This document shows positions 1-8,948 of a stretch of 64,000 bases of DNA, piece after piece (the stretch's first letter is position 1; each line of letters begins with the position of its first letter). This DNA is from Cellvibrio japonicus Ueda107. Lineage in GTDB: Bacteria > Pseudomonadota > Gammaproteobacteria > Pseudomonadales > Cellvibrionaceae. The notes beneath the pieces are model-generated. The model was not told where the DNA came from, did no database searches, and worked only from the letters and a program-made list of their open reading frames with translations. A program made the translations under genes and the position numbers. The stretch covers positions 1,620,501 through 1,684,500 of the forward strand of contig NC_010995.1 in assembly GCF_000019225.1 (NCBI RefSeq). The letters run 5' to 3'.

Positions 1-610
1 CCAGGAGTCCCGTTTGATTCTGGCTGTGCAGGAAGCAGAAGTAAAACTGCGCGAAACGGAATTGAATACCCGCAATAAATGGCGCGCAGAGCTATCCGAT
101 GTATTAAGCAAGGCAGCAACCCTGGGTGAAAGTGGTACAGGTTTGGCGGATCGTATCAAATACGCCGAAATCCGCGCGCCGGTGCGCGGCACGATTCAGC
201 GTATCTACACCAATACCCTTGGCGGTGTGGTGCAGCCTGGCCGCGAAGTGATTGAGATGGTGCCGCTGGATGATCAGTTACTCGTGGAGGCTAAGGTATC
301 TCCACGCGATATTGCTTTCCTGCACCCTGGCCAGGAGGCCATTGTTAAATTCACTGCTTACGATTTTGTGGTCTATGGTGGACTTAAAGGTAAGGTTGAG
401 CTGATTAGTCCCGATGCCATTACCGATGAAAAGGAACGCACCTTTTACATTGTGCGTGTGCGCACTGAGCGTGCCGGTTTTGATCCAGCCCTGCCTATCA
501 TGCCCGGCATGATGACCCAGGTAGACATACTGACGGGCAAGAAAACGGTCTTGTCCTATCTGCTGAAACCGGTGCTGCGCGCCAAACAGAATGCTTTAAG
601 CGAACGTTGA
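1..610 (+). CDS. HlyD-family type I secretion periplasmic adaptor, C-terminal part (LapC-like)
   Basis: Only the C-terminal part is present: the frame is open from base 2 and runs off the left edge. The visible protein has a coiled-coil-like stretch (EAEVKLRETEL), then the lipoyl/beta-barrel part with IRAPVRGTIQRI and a PGREVIEMVPLDDQLLVEAKV segment that is characteristic of HlyD/LapC membrane fusion proteins. Such adaptors bridge an inner-membrane ABC exporter and an outer-membrane TolC-like channel. Its stop codon overlaps the start of the LuxR-type gene (TGATG), so the two are translationally linked. With the giant RTX adhesin just downstream, the natural cargo is that adhesin. The exporter ATPase and the outer-membrane protein would be expected just outside the window. 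Confidence 0.88.
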   Translation, partial: QESRLILAVQEAEVKLRETELNTRNKWRAELSDVLSKAATLGESGTGLADRIKYAEIRAPVRGTIQRIYTNTLGGVVQPGREVIEMVPLDDQLLVEAKVSPRDIAFLHPGQEAIVKFTAYDFVVYGGLKGKVELISPDAITDEKERTFYIVRVRTERAGFDPALPIMPGMMTQVDILTGKKTVLSYLLKPVLRAKQNALSER

Positions 611-1197
611 TGCAACAGATATTTATCGCCCCCGCTTATCTGACCTCTCCCCGCTGGTATCAGGCGTTTCCCGAGGCAGTACACCTGGAACAAGTACCTC
701 CGCAGCTTCCTGCTGACGCATTGGTATGGGTGTTTGTGAATGAGGAAAACAATTCCCTGGTGGCACGTCTGAGTGCACAGGGTTGTAAGGTAATTGGGCT
801 GACAGCCGCGGAACAGGTGGAACAGGCGCGCCGGGTGATGGAAGCCGGTGCCTCTGGCTATTTGCATTATCTGGCGGTTCCTGAGTTGCTGGTACAGGTT
901 GCCAGTGTGGTGGAGGCCGGTGGCCTCTGGTTGGGCGCAGACTTGATGCGCCAGTTGATCCGTGCCACAGCGCGCCAGCTATCGGCATCTCCGCTGGTTG
1001 ATCTGTCCAGCCTGACCTGTCGGGAACGCTTGGTGGCGGAGGCTGTCGCCGCTGGCAAGACCAACAAAGAAGTTGCGCGGGAACTTGAGATTACCGAGCG
1101 CACCGTCAAGGCCCATATGGGCGCCATCTTTGAGAAGTTACAGGTGCGTGATCGCCTGCAGCTGGTTTTATTGCTCTCTGGTAAAAAACCTAATTGA
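610..1197 (+). CDS. LuxR-type transcriptional regulator with degenerate receiver domain
   Basis: The protein is 195 residues long. The C-terminal third is a LuxR/NarL helix-turn-helix (LTCRERLVAEAVAAGKTNKEVA, then ITERTVKAHMGAIFEKLQVRDR). The N-terminal part has receiver-like layout (GCKVIGLTAAEQ, then EAGASGYLHY) but where a phospho-acceptor Asp is expected the sequence reads VWVFVNEENN, so phosphorylation is unlikely. ATG at 610 is preferred: it overlaps the upstream stop (TGATG); a TTG at 607 is the alternative. Position between the secretion adaptor and the adhesin suggests it controls synthesis or export of the adhesin. That role is inferred from context only. Confidence 0.85.
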   Translation: MQQIFIAPAYLTSPRWYQAFPEAVHLEQVPPQLPADALVWVFVNEENNSLVARLSAQGCKVIGLTAAEQVEQARRVMEAGASGYLHYLAVPELLVQVASVVEAGGLWLGADLMRQLIRATARQLSASPLVDLSSLTCRERLVAEAVAAGKTNKEVARELEITERTVKAHMGAIFEKLQVRDRLQLVLLLSGKKPN

Positions 1198-1410
1198 GGT
1201 GTGTGTCATGTTGTATTTGTGATTCTGTTTTTCTTTTAAGTCGGAAAAAACATAATAAAAAACACCAATATTGTCCTTTAGTCCAATGGCGCTATTTTCA
1301 GCCTGACCTAGAATTGCCTGTAATCGGAAAAACCGGCGCGTAAAATCGCATGGTTTTTTATCTCTCATTCACCATTTTCCAATATCCAATGCCATTAGGT
1401 GGAGTTCCCC

Positions 1411-4400
1411 ATGAGCAATGCCGTAGCCAGTGTCGCCTTTATCCAGGGTCAAGCTTGGGCCAAAAGCCCCGATGGCAGCCTGCGTCCCTTGAACCTGGGT
1501 AGTGTTATCCACGAGGGGGAGGTCATAGTGACTGCCCAGGGCGCCAGGGTGGAACTGCAATTTGGCCAGGGTGAACCTATAGCAATCAATGGTGGCCAGG
1601 AAGTTGCCGTGAGCCGAGATATGGCCCTGGAGTCAGCTACAACGGCTGACGAAGCTCAATTGGATGGTGCCACCATCGAACAGGCATTAACTGTGCTGGA
1701 GCAGGGCGGCGATCTGCTGGACGAGTTGGAGGAGACTGCCGCGGGTGAATCATCCGGCGGCAGCGGCAATGAAGGCGGCAATGGCTTTGTGCGCCTGAGT
1801 CGTGTGGTTGAATCTACCGACAGCCAGTCATTTGATTATGATTCTGCAACCACAACCGCCGCCACAACCACCAACTTGTCCGGCGAAGCGGCATACAGCA
1901 ATCAGGCACCGGATGTGGCCCCGCAGTCCTTTACGACGGATGAGGACCAGGCGCTGACCGGGCAGATTATTGCTAGTGACCTGGAGGGCGATAGCCTTGG
2001 ATATGCAGCGATTAATGGCCCTGCCAATGGCACCCTTACACTGGATCCGGTAAGTGGCCAGTTCATCTATACGCCTAATCCCGACTTTAATGGTTCGGAC
2101 AGTTTTACTGTTGTAGTGACAGACAACCATGGTAATACCAGCACGGCTGTTATCACCTTGAATGTAACCCCGGTAAATGATGCACCTACCACCAGTGATA
2201 TCAGTCTCACTACGGATGAAGATACATCTGTCAGCGGACAGGTAAATGCTAGTGATGTTGAAGGCGATACCCTGGGCTACAGCGTGACCACCAACCCCAC
2301 GAACGGCACGGTAGTCCTGAACGCCACCACCGGCACTTTCACCTATACCCCCAATGCCGATTACCACGGCAGTGACTCTTTTGTAGTCACGATTAGCGAC
2401 GGCAATGGTGGCACTACCACCAGTACGGTCAATATTGGTGTAACGCCAGTGAATGATGCCCCAGTGTCTTCTGACCAGAATCTTACGACTGCCGAAGATA
2501 CACCGATTAATGGCACGATCACCGCGACTGATGTAGATGGCGATGTATTGTCTTATATCGTATCGACGTTACCAGCCAATGGTACGGTCACACTGAATCC
2601 AGCGACGGGTGAATTTACGTATACACCCAATGCCGATTACCACGGCAGTGATTCGTTTGTGGTGACCATCAGCGATGGCAATGGCGGTACCACCACCAGC
2701 ACGGTGATCATCGGGGTCACCCCGGTCAATGATGCCCCGGTGTCGTCCGACCAGAACCTGACCACCGACGAAGATACCCCGGTCAATGGGGCAATCGTGG
2801 CCGGTGATGCCGATGGCGATACCCTGGGCTACAGCGTGACCACCAACCCCACGAACGGCACGGTAGTCCTGAATGCCACTACTGGCACCTTCACCTATAC
2901 GCCCAATGCTGACTACCACGGCAGTGACTCTTTTGTAGTCACGATTAGCGATAGCAACGGCGGCACTACCACCAGTACGATCAATATTGGTGTGACGCCA
3001 GTCAATGATGCCCCAGTGTCTTCTGACCAGAACCTGACCACCGACGAAGATACCCCGGTCAATGGCACGATTGTGGCCAGTGATGCCGATGGCGATACCC
3101 TGGGCTACAGCGTGACCACCAACCCCACGAACGGCACGGTAGTCCTGAACGCCACCACCGGCACTTTCACCTATACCCCCAATGCCGATTACCACGGCAG
3201 TGACTCTTTTGTAGTCACGATTAGCGACGGCAATGGCGGTACCACCACCAGCACCGTGACGATTGGCGTAAATCCGGTCAACGATGCCCCGGTGTCAGCC
3301 GACCAGAACCTGACCACCGATGAAGACACCCCGGTCAATGGGGCGATTGTGGCCAGTGATGCCGATGGTGATACGTTGGGCTACAGTGTGACCACCGGCC
3401 CCACCAACGGCACGGTAGTCCTGAATGCCACCACCGGCACTTTCACCTATACGCCCAATGCCGACTACCATGGCAGTGACTCTTTTGTGGTCACGATTAG
3501 CGACGGCAACGGCGGTACCACCACCAGCACTATTACGATTGGTGTTACACCGGTCAATGATGCGCCTGTATCAGCCGATCAAAATCTCACAACACCAGAA
3601 GACACGCCCGTGGACGGTACTATCATTGCGACTGATATAGACGGCGATGTGTTGTCTTATTCGGTATCGACTTTACCGGTTAATGGAACGGTCACACTGA
3701 ATCCAGCGACGGGTGAATTTACGTATACACCCAATGCCAACTACAACGGCAGTGATTCCTTTGTCGTAACCATCGATGATGGTAATGGTGGTACAACTGC
3801 TAGCACTATTACGATTGGTGTGACGCCAGTCAACGATGCCCCGGTGTCGTCCGACCAGAACCTGACCACCGATGAAGACACTCCGGTCAATGGGGCGATT
3901 GTGGCCAGTGATGCCGATGGCGATACCCTGGGCTACAGTGTGACCACCGGCCCCACCAACGGCACGGTAGTCCTGAATGCCACCACCGGCACTTTCACCT
4001 ATACGCCCAATGCCGACTACCATGGCAGTGACTCTTTTGTGGTCACGATTAGCGACGGCAACGGCGGTACCACCACCAGCACTATTACGATTGGTGTTAC
4101 ACCGGTCAATGATGCGCCTGTATCAGCCGATCAAAATCTCACAACACCAGAAGACACGCCCGTGGACGGTACTATCATTGCGACTGATATAGACGGCGAT
4201 GTGTTGTCTTATTCGGTATCGACTTTACCGGTTAATGGAACGGTCACACTGAATCCAGCGACGGGTGAATTTACGTATACACCCAATGCCAACTACAACG
4301 GCAGTGATTCCTTTGTCGTAACCATCGATGATGGTAATGGTGGTACAACTGCTAGCACTATTACGATTGGTGTGACGCCAGTCAACGATGCCCCGGTGTC

Positions 4401-7400
4401 GTCCGACCAGAACTTGACCACCGACGAAGACACCCCGGTCAATGGGGCGATTGTGGCCAGCGATGCCGATGGCGATACGTTGGGCTACAGCGTGACCACC
4501 AACCCCACGAACGGCACGGTAGTCCTGAATGCCACTACTGGCACCTTCACCTATACGCCCAATGCTGACTACCACGGCAGTGACTCTTTTGTGGTCACGA
4601 TTAGCGACGGCAACGGCGATACCACCACCAGCACCGTGACGATTGGTGTAAATCCGGTCAACGATGCCCCGGTGTCAGCCGACCAGAACCTGACCACCGA
4701 CGAAGATACCCCGGTCAATGGGGCGATTGTGGCCAGTGATGCCGATGGTGATACGCTGGGCTACAGCGTGACTACTGGCCCGACTAACGGCACGGTAGTC
4801 CTGAACGCCACCACCGGCACTTTCACCTATACGCCCAATGCCAACTACAACGGTAGTGATTCGTTTGTAGTCACGATTAGCGATGGCAATGGCGGCACCA
4901 CCACCAGCACCGTGACGATTGGCGTAAATCCGGTCAACGATGCCCCGGTGTCAGCCGACCAGAACCTGACCACCGATGAAGACACCCCGGTCAATGGGGC
5001 GATTGTGGCCAGTGATGCCGATGGTGATACGTTGGGCTACAGTGTGACCACCGGCCCCACCAACGGCACGGTAGTCCTGAATGCCACCACCGGCACTTTC
5101 ACCTATACCCCCAATGCCGACTACCATGGCAGTGACTCTTTTGTGGTCACGATTAGCGACGGCAACGGCGGTACCACCACCAGCACTATTACGATTGGTG
5201 TTACACCGGTCAATGATGCGCCGGTATCAGCCGATCAAAATCTCACAACACCAGAAGACACGCCCGTGGACGGTACTATCATTGCGACTGATATAGACGG
5301 CGATGTGTTGTCTTATTCGGTATCGACTTTACCGGTTAATGGAACGGTCACACTGAATCCAGCGACGGGTGAATTTACGTATACACCCAATGCCAACTAC
5401 AACGGCAGTGATTCCTTTGTCGTAACCATCGATGATGGTAATGGTGGTACAACTGCTAGCACTATTACGATTGGTGTGACGCCAGTCAACGATGCCCCGG
5501 TGTCGTCCGACCAGAACCTGACCACCGATGAAGACACTCCGGTCAATGGGGCGATTGTGGCCAGTGATGCCGATGGCGATACGTTGGGCTACAGCGTGAC
5601 CACCAACCCCACGAACGGCACGGTAGTTCTGAATGCCACTACTGGCACTTTCACCTATACCCCCAATGCCAACTATCACGGCAGTGATTCGTTTGTCGTG
5701 ACTATCAGTGATGGCAACGGCGGCACCACCACCAGCACCGTGACGATTGGCATAACCCCGGTCAACGATGCGCCGGTGTCGTCCGACCAGAACCTGACCA
5801 CCGACGAAGATACCCCGGTCAATGGGGCGATCGTGGCCAGTGATGCCGATGGCGATACCTTGGGCTACAGCGTGACCACCGGCCCCACCAACGGCACGGT
5901 AGTCCTGAATGCCACTACTGGCACCTTCACCTATACCCCCAATGCCGATTACCACGGCAATGATTCGTTTGTCGTGACTATCAGTGATGGCAACGGCGGC
6001 ACTACCACCAGCACGGTGACCATCGGGGTCACCCCCGTGAATGATGTGCCCGTTGCGGCCGATGATTATTTTGTTATTGATGAAGATACTCCCCTGGTGG
6101 TTAGCCCAAGCCAGTTGCTGGCCAATGACAGCGATGTTGATGGCGATACCCTGACCGTTGTCACCATCCAAAGTGCTACCAATGGCACGTTGAGTGTTGT
6201 AGGGGGCAATATCGTCTTTACGCCGACACCTGATTATTCTGGCCCGGCATCATTCCGCTACACCATCAGTGATGGAAAAGGTGGATTTAACACAGCGACG
6301 GTTTATATCACGGTAAATCCGGTGGATGATCCCACTGTGATGAATCCCGAGGTGGTTAGTGTTCCTGAAGATAGCTTTATTTCGGGTAACGTCCTTAGTA
6401 ACGATAGTGATCCTGATGATGTGCTCAGTATTCAGAGCTATGAGATCAATGGTGTCACCTATTCAACGGGATCTGCGACAAGTATTCCTGGTGTTGGTAC
6501 CTTCCTGTTGCTAAGCAATGGCGATTATGAATTTACCCCTAATCCCAATTACAACGGCCCGGTGCCGGTAATTACCTACACCACCAATACCAATGCAAGC
6601 AGTACACTGACTATTACCGTAACGCCGGTCAATGATTTGCCCAATGCTGAAGATGATTACTTCACGATTAATCAGGGGGCGCCTCTGGTTATTGCACCTT
6701 CCGCGTTGTTGGCAAACGATACGGATATTGACGGCGATACCCTGGCAGTCTCAACTATTTTCAGCATTACCAATGGCTCAATCAGTATTGTTGGCGGCAA
6801 TATTGTGTTTACGCCAACCCCGGGTTACACCGGGCCAGCCTCATTCCGTTACAGCATCTCTGATGGTAAGGGTGGCTCTGATACAGCCTATGTCCACATT
6901 ACGGTTAATGCAGCGCCGCAGACCAATGATCTGAGCGTGACCCAGGACCAGGACACCCTGGTGACACTTGCCCTGTCTGGCTCTGATTCTGATGGTAGCG
7001 TGGTGGGTTATGTGATCAATAGCTTGCCAGCGAATGGAACCTTGTATGCAGATTCAGCCATGACCCAAACCGTTTCTATTGGGGATTTGGTCAGTGGCCC
7101 TGTGTATTTCATGCCATCGGCAGGTTGGACGGGTTCAACGTCATTCACCTATTCGGCACGTGACAACAACAATTTTGATGATGCAACTCCGGCAACTGTC
7201 AGCATTGCCGTAAATCCAATAAATAATGTTCCTGTTGCTGTCGACGATCATCCGCAAACAGCGTATAGCGTGGACATCGGCAATACCTCTGCCGATAAAT
7301 GGAAAAATCTGGCCAGCAAAGGCGTCACACTCAGTTTCCTCAAGGTTGATGGTACTCCGGGTACCATGTTTGAGCGTACTTCGGATAATGCAATCGGTGT

Positions 7401-8559
7401 AAACGATAAAGCGCGTATTGGCACACCTCATGTCAATGAGGCGGCTCAGCAAATTGAATATAACCAGGTCACAGGCCAATCCGAAGCCATTGTGATGAAT
7501 TTCAATGGTGTGCTTAACCATGCCACCGTTGGTGTGAGTAACCTGTTCCCCGGTGAAAACGGCGGTGAGGTAGGTGCCTGGGAGGTTTATTACCAGGGCA
7601 GTTTGGTTGCTGCCAGTACCTTCCGTTTCTCCAGCAGCGATAAGGGCACGGTAACCATTGATACCGGCAATCTGGTGTTCGACAGTGTGAAATTTACAGC
7701 GCTGAATACCAACAATGGTACCGGTGATGGCGGCGACTATTTTATTACCAGCTTCCAGGGTACGGGGCCTGCTGTGAGTGGTGCCTACACCCTCAATGAA
7801 GGTGGCAGTAAAACGATTTCGGCCGCGAATGGTTTGCTGGCCAATGATACTGATGCCGATGGCCATAGCCTTACCGTAACCCATATCAACGGGGTAGCCG
7901 TGACAGACGGCCAGGTCATTACCTTGTCCAGCGGTGCCAGCCTGACCATCCATGCCAACGGTAGTTTCAGTTATGCCGCCAACAGTGCTTATGACTATTT
8001 AAAGGCGGGCGAGGTTGCGACAAACAGCTTTACCTATACCGTTTCTGACGGCCATGGCGGCACCAGCACGGCAACCGCTACCATGACCATTATCGGTATG
8101 GGTGCAGGTTTCTCAACAGTGGGCACTGCGGGTAATGACACGATTATCGGTAGCAGCCTTGCAGATTTGATCATTGGTGGTGCCGGTAATGACACACTTA
8201 CCGGTGCCCTGGGAGCAGATACCTTCAAGTGGAACCTGGCCGATAAAGGCAGCAGTGGATCACCGGCGATCGATACCGTTACCGACTTTAGCCTGGCACA
8301 GGGGGATCGCCTGGATTTGGCTGATTTGCTGCAAGGCGAAAACAGTGGCAACCTGACCAACTATTTGCACTTCACCTACAATTCAAGTGCGAACTCAACC
8401 ACGGTACATATCAGTAGCAATGGTGGTTATAGCAGTGGTTATTCGGCTGGTGCTACCGATCAGCAAATTGTGTTGAATGGTATAAACCTGGTGAATAGCA
8501 GTTCGGATGCAGACATCATTAACCAGCTTAAAACCGCTGGCCATCTGATTACTGACTGA
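1411..8559 (+). CDS. LapA-like giant RTX adhesin with retention module and 92-residue tandem repeats
   Basis: This is a 2382-residue secreted surface adhesin. ATG at 1411 follows an AGGTGGAG ribosome-binding site; an in-frame GTG at 1399 overlaps that site and is less likely. Residues about 1-108 form the retention module that plugs the outer-membrane channel (MSNAVASVAFIQGQAWAKSP). TAAG at residues 109-112 matches the LapG protease site. Fifteen cadherin/Ig-like repeats of about 92 residues follow (TPVNDAPVSSDQNL, then DADGDTLGYSVTT, then YTPNADYHGSDSFVVTISDGNGG), then several diverged Ig-like domains (about 1548-1940), a unique domain (about 1940-2120) and a VCBS-type domain. The C-terminus carries RTX nonapeptides (GTAGNDTIIG, GGAGNDTLTG) and a type I secretion target region (DTVTDFSLAQGDRLDLADLL). 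It has no Sec signal. LapD and LapG are encoded next to it, giving a complete retention/release system. Confidence 0.95.
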   Translation: MSNAVASVAFIQGQAWAKSPDGSLRPLNLGSVIHEGEVIVTAQGARVELQFGQGEPIAINGGQEVAVSRDMALESATTADEAQLDGATIEQALTVLEQGGDLLDELEETAAGESSGGSGNEGGNGFVRLSRVVESTDSQSFDYDSATTTAATTTNLSGEAAYSNQAPDVAPQSFTTDEDQALTGQIIASDLEGDSLGYAAINGPANGTLTLDPVSGQFIYTPNPDFNGSDSFTVVVTDNHGNTSTAVITLNVTPVNDAPTTSDISLTTDEDTSVSGQVNASDVEGDTLGYSVTTNPTNGTVVLNATTGTFTYTPNADYHGSDSFVVTISDGNGGTTTSTVNIGVTPVNDAPVSSDQNLTTAEDTPINGTITATDVDGDVLSYIVSTLPANGTVTLNPATGEFTYTPNADYHGSDSFVVTISDGNGGTTTSTVIIGVTPVNDAPVSSDQNLTTDEDTPVNGAIVAGDADGDTLGYSVTTNPTNGTVVLNATTGTFTYTPNADYHGSDSFVVTISDSNGGTTTSTINIGVTPVNDAPVSSDQNLTTDEDTPVNGTIVASDADGDTLGYSVTTNPTNGTVVLNATTGTFTYTPNADYHGSDSFVVTISDGNGGTTTSTVTIGVNPVNDAPVSADQNLTTDEDTPVNGAIVASDADGDTLGYSVTTGPTNGTVVLNATTGTFTYTPNADYHGSDSFVVTISDGNGGTTTSTITIGVTPVNDAPVSADQNLTTPEDTPVDGTIIATDIDGDVLSYSVSTLPVNGTVTLNPATGEFTYTPNANYNGSDSFVVTIDDGNGGTTASTITIGVTPVNDAPVSSDQNLTTDEDTPVNGAIVASDADGDTLGYSVTTGPTNGTVVLNATTGTFTYTPNADYHGSDSFVVTISDGNGGTTTSTITIGVTPVNDAPVSADQNLTTPEDTPVDGTIIATDIDGDVLSYSVSTLPVNGTVTLNPATGEFTYTPNANYNGSDSFVVTIDDGNGGTTASTITIGVTPVNDAPVSSDQNLTTDEDTPVNGAIVASDADGDTLGYSVTTNPTNGTVVLNATTGTFTYTPNADYHGSDSFVVTISDGNGDTTTSTVTIGVNPVNDAPVSADQNLTTDEDTPVNGAIVASDADGDTLGYSVTTGPTNGTVVLNATTGTFTYTPNANYNGSDSFVVTISDGNGGTTTSTVTIGVNPVNDAPVSADQNLTTDEDTPVNGAIVASDADGDTLGYSVTTGPTNGTVVLNATTGTFTYTPNADYHGSDSFVVTISDGNGGTTTSTITIGVTPVNDAPVSADQNLTTPEDTPVDGTIIATDIDGDVLSYSVSTLPVNGTVTLNPATGEFTYTPNANYNGSDSFVVTIDDGNGGTTASTITIGVTPVNDAPVSSDQNLTTDEDTPVNGAIVASDADGDTLGYSVTTNPTNGTVVLNATTGTFTYTPNANYHGSDSFVVTISDGNGGTTTSTVTIGITPVNDAPVSSDQNLTTDEDTPVNGAIVASDADGDTLGYSVTTGPTNGTVVLNATTGTFTYTPNADYHGNDSFVVTISDGNGGTTTSTVTIGVTPVNDVPVAADDYFVIDEDTPLVVSPSQLLANDSDVDGDTLTVVTIQSATNGTLSVVGGNIVFTPTPDYSGPASFRYTISDGKGGFNTATVYITVNPVDDPTVMNPEVVSVPEDSFISGNVLSNDSDPDDVLSIQSYEINGVTYSTGSATSIPGVGTFLLLSNGDYEFTPNPNYNGPVPVITYTTNTNASSTLTITVTPVNDLPNAEDDYFTINQGAPLVIAPSALLANDTDIDGDTLAVSTIFSITNGSISIVGGNIVFTPTPGYTGPASFRYSISDGKGGSDTAYVHITVNAAPQTNDLSVTQDQDTLVTLALSGSDSDGSVVGYVINSLPANGTLYADSAMTQTVSIGDLVSGPVYFMPSAGWTGSTSFTYSARDNNNFDDATPATVSIAVNPINNVPVAVDDHPQTAYSVDIGNTSADKWKNLASKGVTLSFLKVDGTPGTMFERTSDNAIGVNDKARIGTPHVNEAAQQIEYNQVTGQSEAIVMNFNGVLNHATVGVSNLFPGENGGEVGAWEVYYQGSLVAASTFRFSSSDKGTVTIDTGNLVFDSVKFTALNTNNGTGDGGDYFITSFQGTGPAVSGAYTLNEGGSKTISAANGLLANDTDADGHSLTVTHINGVAVTDGQVITLSSGASLTIHANGSFSYAANSAYDYLKAGEVATNSFTYTVSDGHGGTSTATATMTIIGMGAGFSTVGTAGNDTIIGSSLADLIIGGAGNDTLTGALGADTFKWNLADKGSSGSPAIDTVTDFSLAQGDRLDLADLLQGENSGNLTNYLHFTYNSSANSTTVHISSNGGYSSGYSAGATDQQIVLNGINLVNSSSDADIINQLKTAGHLITD
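1735..1746 (+). other. Predicted LapG cleavage site (TAAG, residues 109-112) in the adhesin
   Basis: The codons act gcc gcg ggt encode T109-A110-A111-G112, inside LEETAAGESSGG, just after the retention module and before a Gly/Ser-rich linker. In Pseudomonas fluorescens LapA, LapG cuts between the two alanines of a TAAG motif at nearly the same distance from the N-terminus. The matching protease is encoded at 10853-11620. That the site is used here is inferred. Confidence 0.82.
1899..6050 (+). repeat. Tandem 276-bp coding repeats (15 units) in the adhesin gene
   Basis: Fifteen head-to-tail units of about 276 bp (92 codons), each bounded by an NDAP/NQAP motif. The first two are diverged. The remainder are near-identical at DNA level and fall into two variants: a DADGDTLGYSVTT type and a DIDGDVLSYSVST type. 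An alternating doublet of 552 bp recurs almost unchanged around 3361-3870, 3913-4422 and 5017-5526, indicating recent block duplication or gene conversion. Confidence 0.93.
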
Positions 8560-8570
8560 TGTACCAATTA

Positions 8571-8592
8571 CCCCCTGATGCGAATCGGGGGG
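8571..8592 (+). repeat. GC-rich hairpin downstream of the adhesin gene
   Basis: CCCCCTGAT and ATCGGGGGG can pair around a GCGA-like loop between the adhesin stop and the next start. There is no T-run after it, so it is more likely an RNA 3'-end stabiliser or a processing signal than a strong terminator. Confidence 0.4.
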
Positions 8593-8610
8593 ATATCGTA
8601 TCGAGGTGAT

Positions 8611-8940
8611 ATGTATATCAAGCGCAATCATCAGGGGATGATTGAGGCCGTTAGCCTGGTGAACACTCCCGGATTTGATGAGCAGTTGGATCTCCAGGCG
8701 CCCGAATTACAGGCCTTCCTGAATCAATATCGTTTGGCATCCTTGCAAAGCCTGGAGCAGTCTGACCAGGCAATGGTACGTGTGCTGGAAGACCTGATTC
8801 ATCTGCTGATCGAAAAAGGTGTGATCCGCTTTACCGATTTACCGGACGCCGCACAGCGCAAGCTGATGACGCGGCGCGAGTTGCGCGGCCAGCAGCAGGG
8901 TATTGACCTGCTGGATAATGACGACAGCTTAATCCTTTAA
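8611..8940 (+). CDS. Small conserved protein of unknown function next to the lap genes
   Basis: A 109-residue soluble protein starting MYIKRNHQGMIEAVS. ATG at 8611 has a well-placed GAGGTGAT ribosome-binding site; the frame stays open upstream but without a better start. It has no signal peptide or membrane segment and is mostly helical, with an acidic C-terminus (GIDLLDNDDSLIL). Similar small proteins in pseudomonads are, from memory, labelled as tryptophan-synthase-beta-like, without a known role. It lies 51 bp after the adhesin gene and converges with lapD (8 bp between stops). Function is not recognised. Confidence 0.7.
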   Translation: MYIKRNHQGMIEAVSLVNTPGFDEQLDLQAPELQAFLNQYRLASLQSLEQSDQAMVRVLEDLIHLLIEKGVIRFTDLPDAAQRKLMTRRELRGQQQGIDLLDNDDSLIL

Positions 8941-8948
8941 CGCTGGCC

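Noticed and set aside
1899..6050. CRISPR-like regular repeat spacing
   Set aside because: The units are 276 bp, continuous and coding, with no short direct repeats separated by unique spacers.
1828..6171. Long antisense frames and repeated plus-strand frames inside the adhesin repeats
   Set aside because: They repeat with the 276-bp period, read as Gly/Ile/Arg-rich strings, and are by-products of the adhesin codons.
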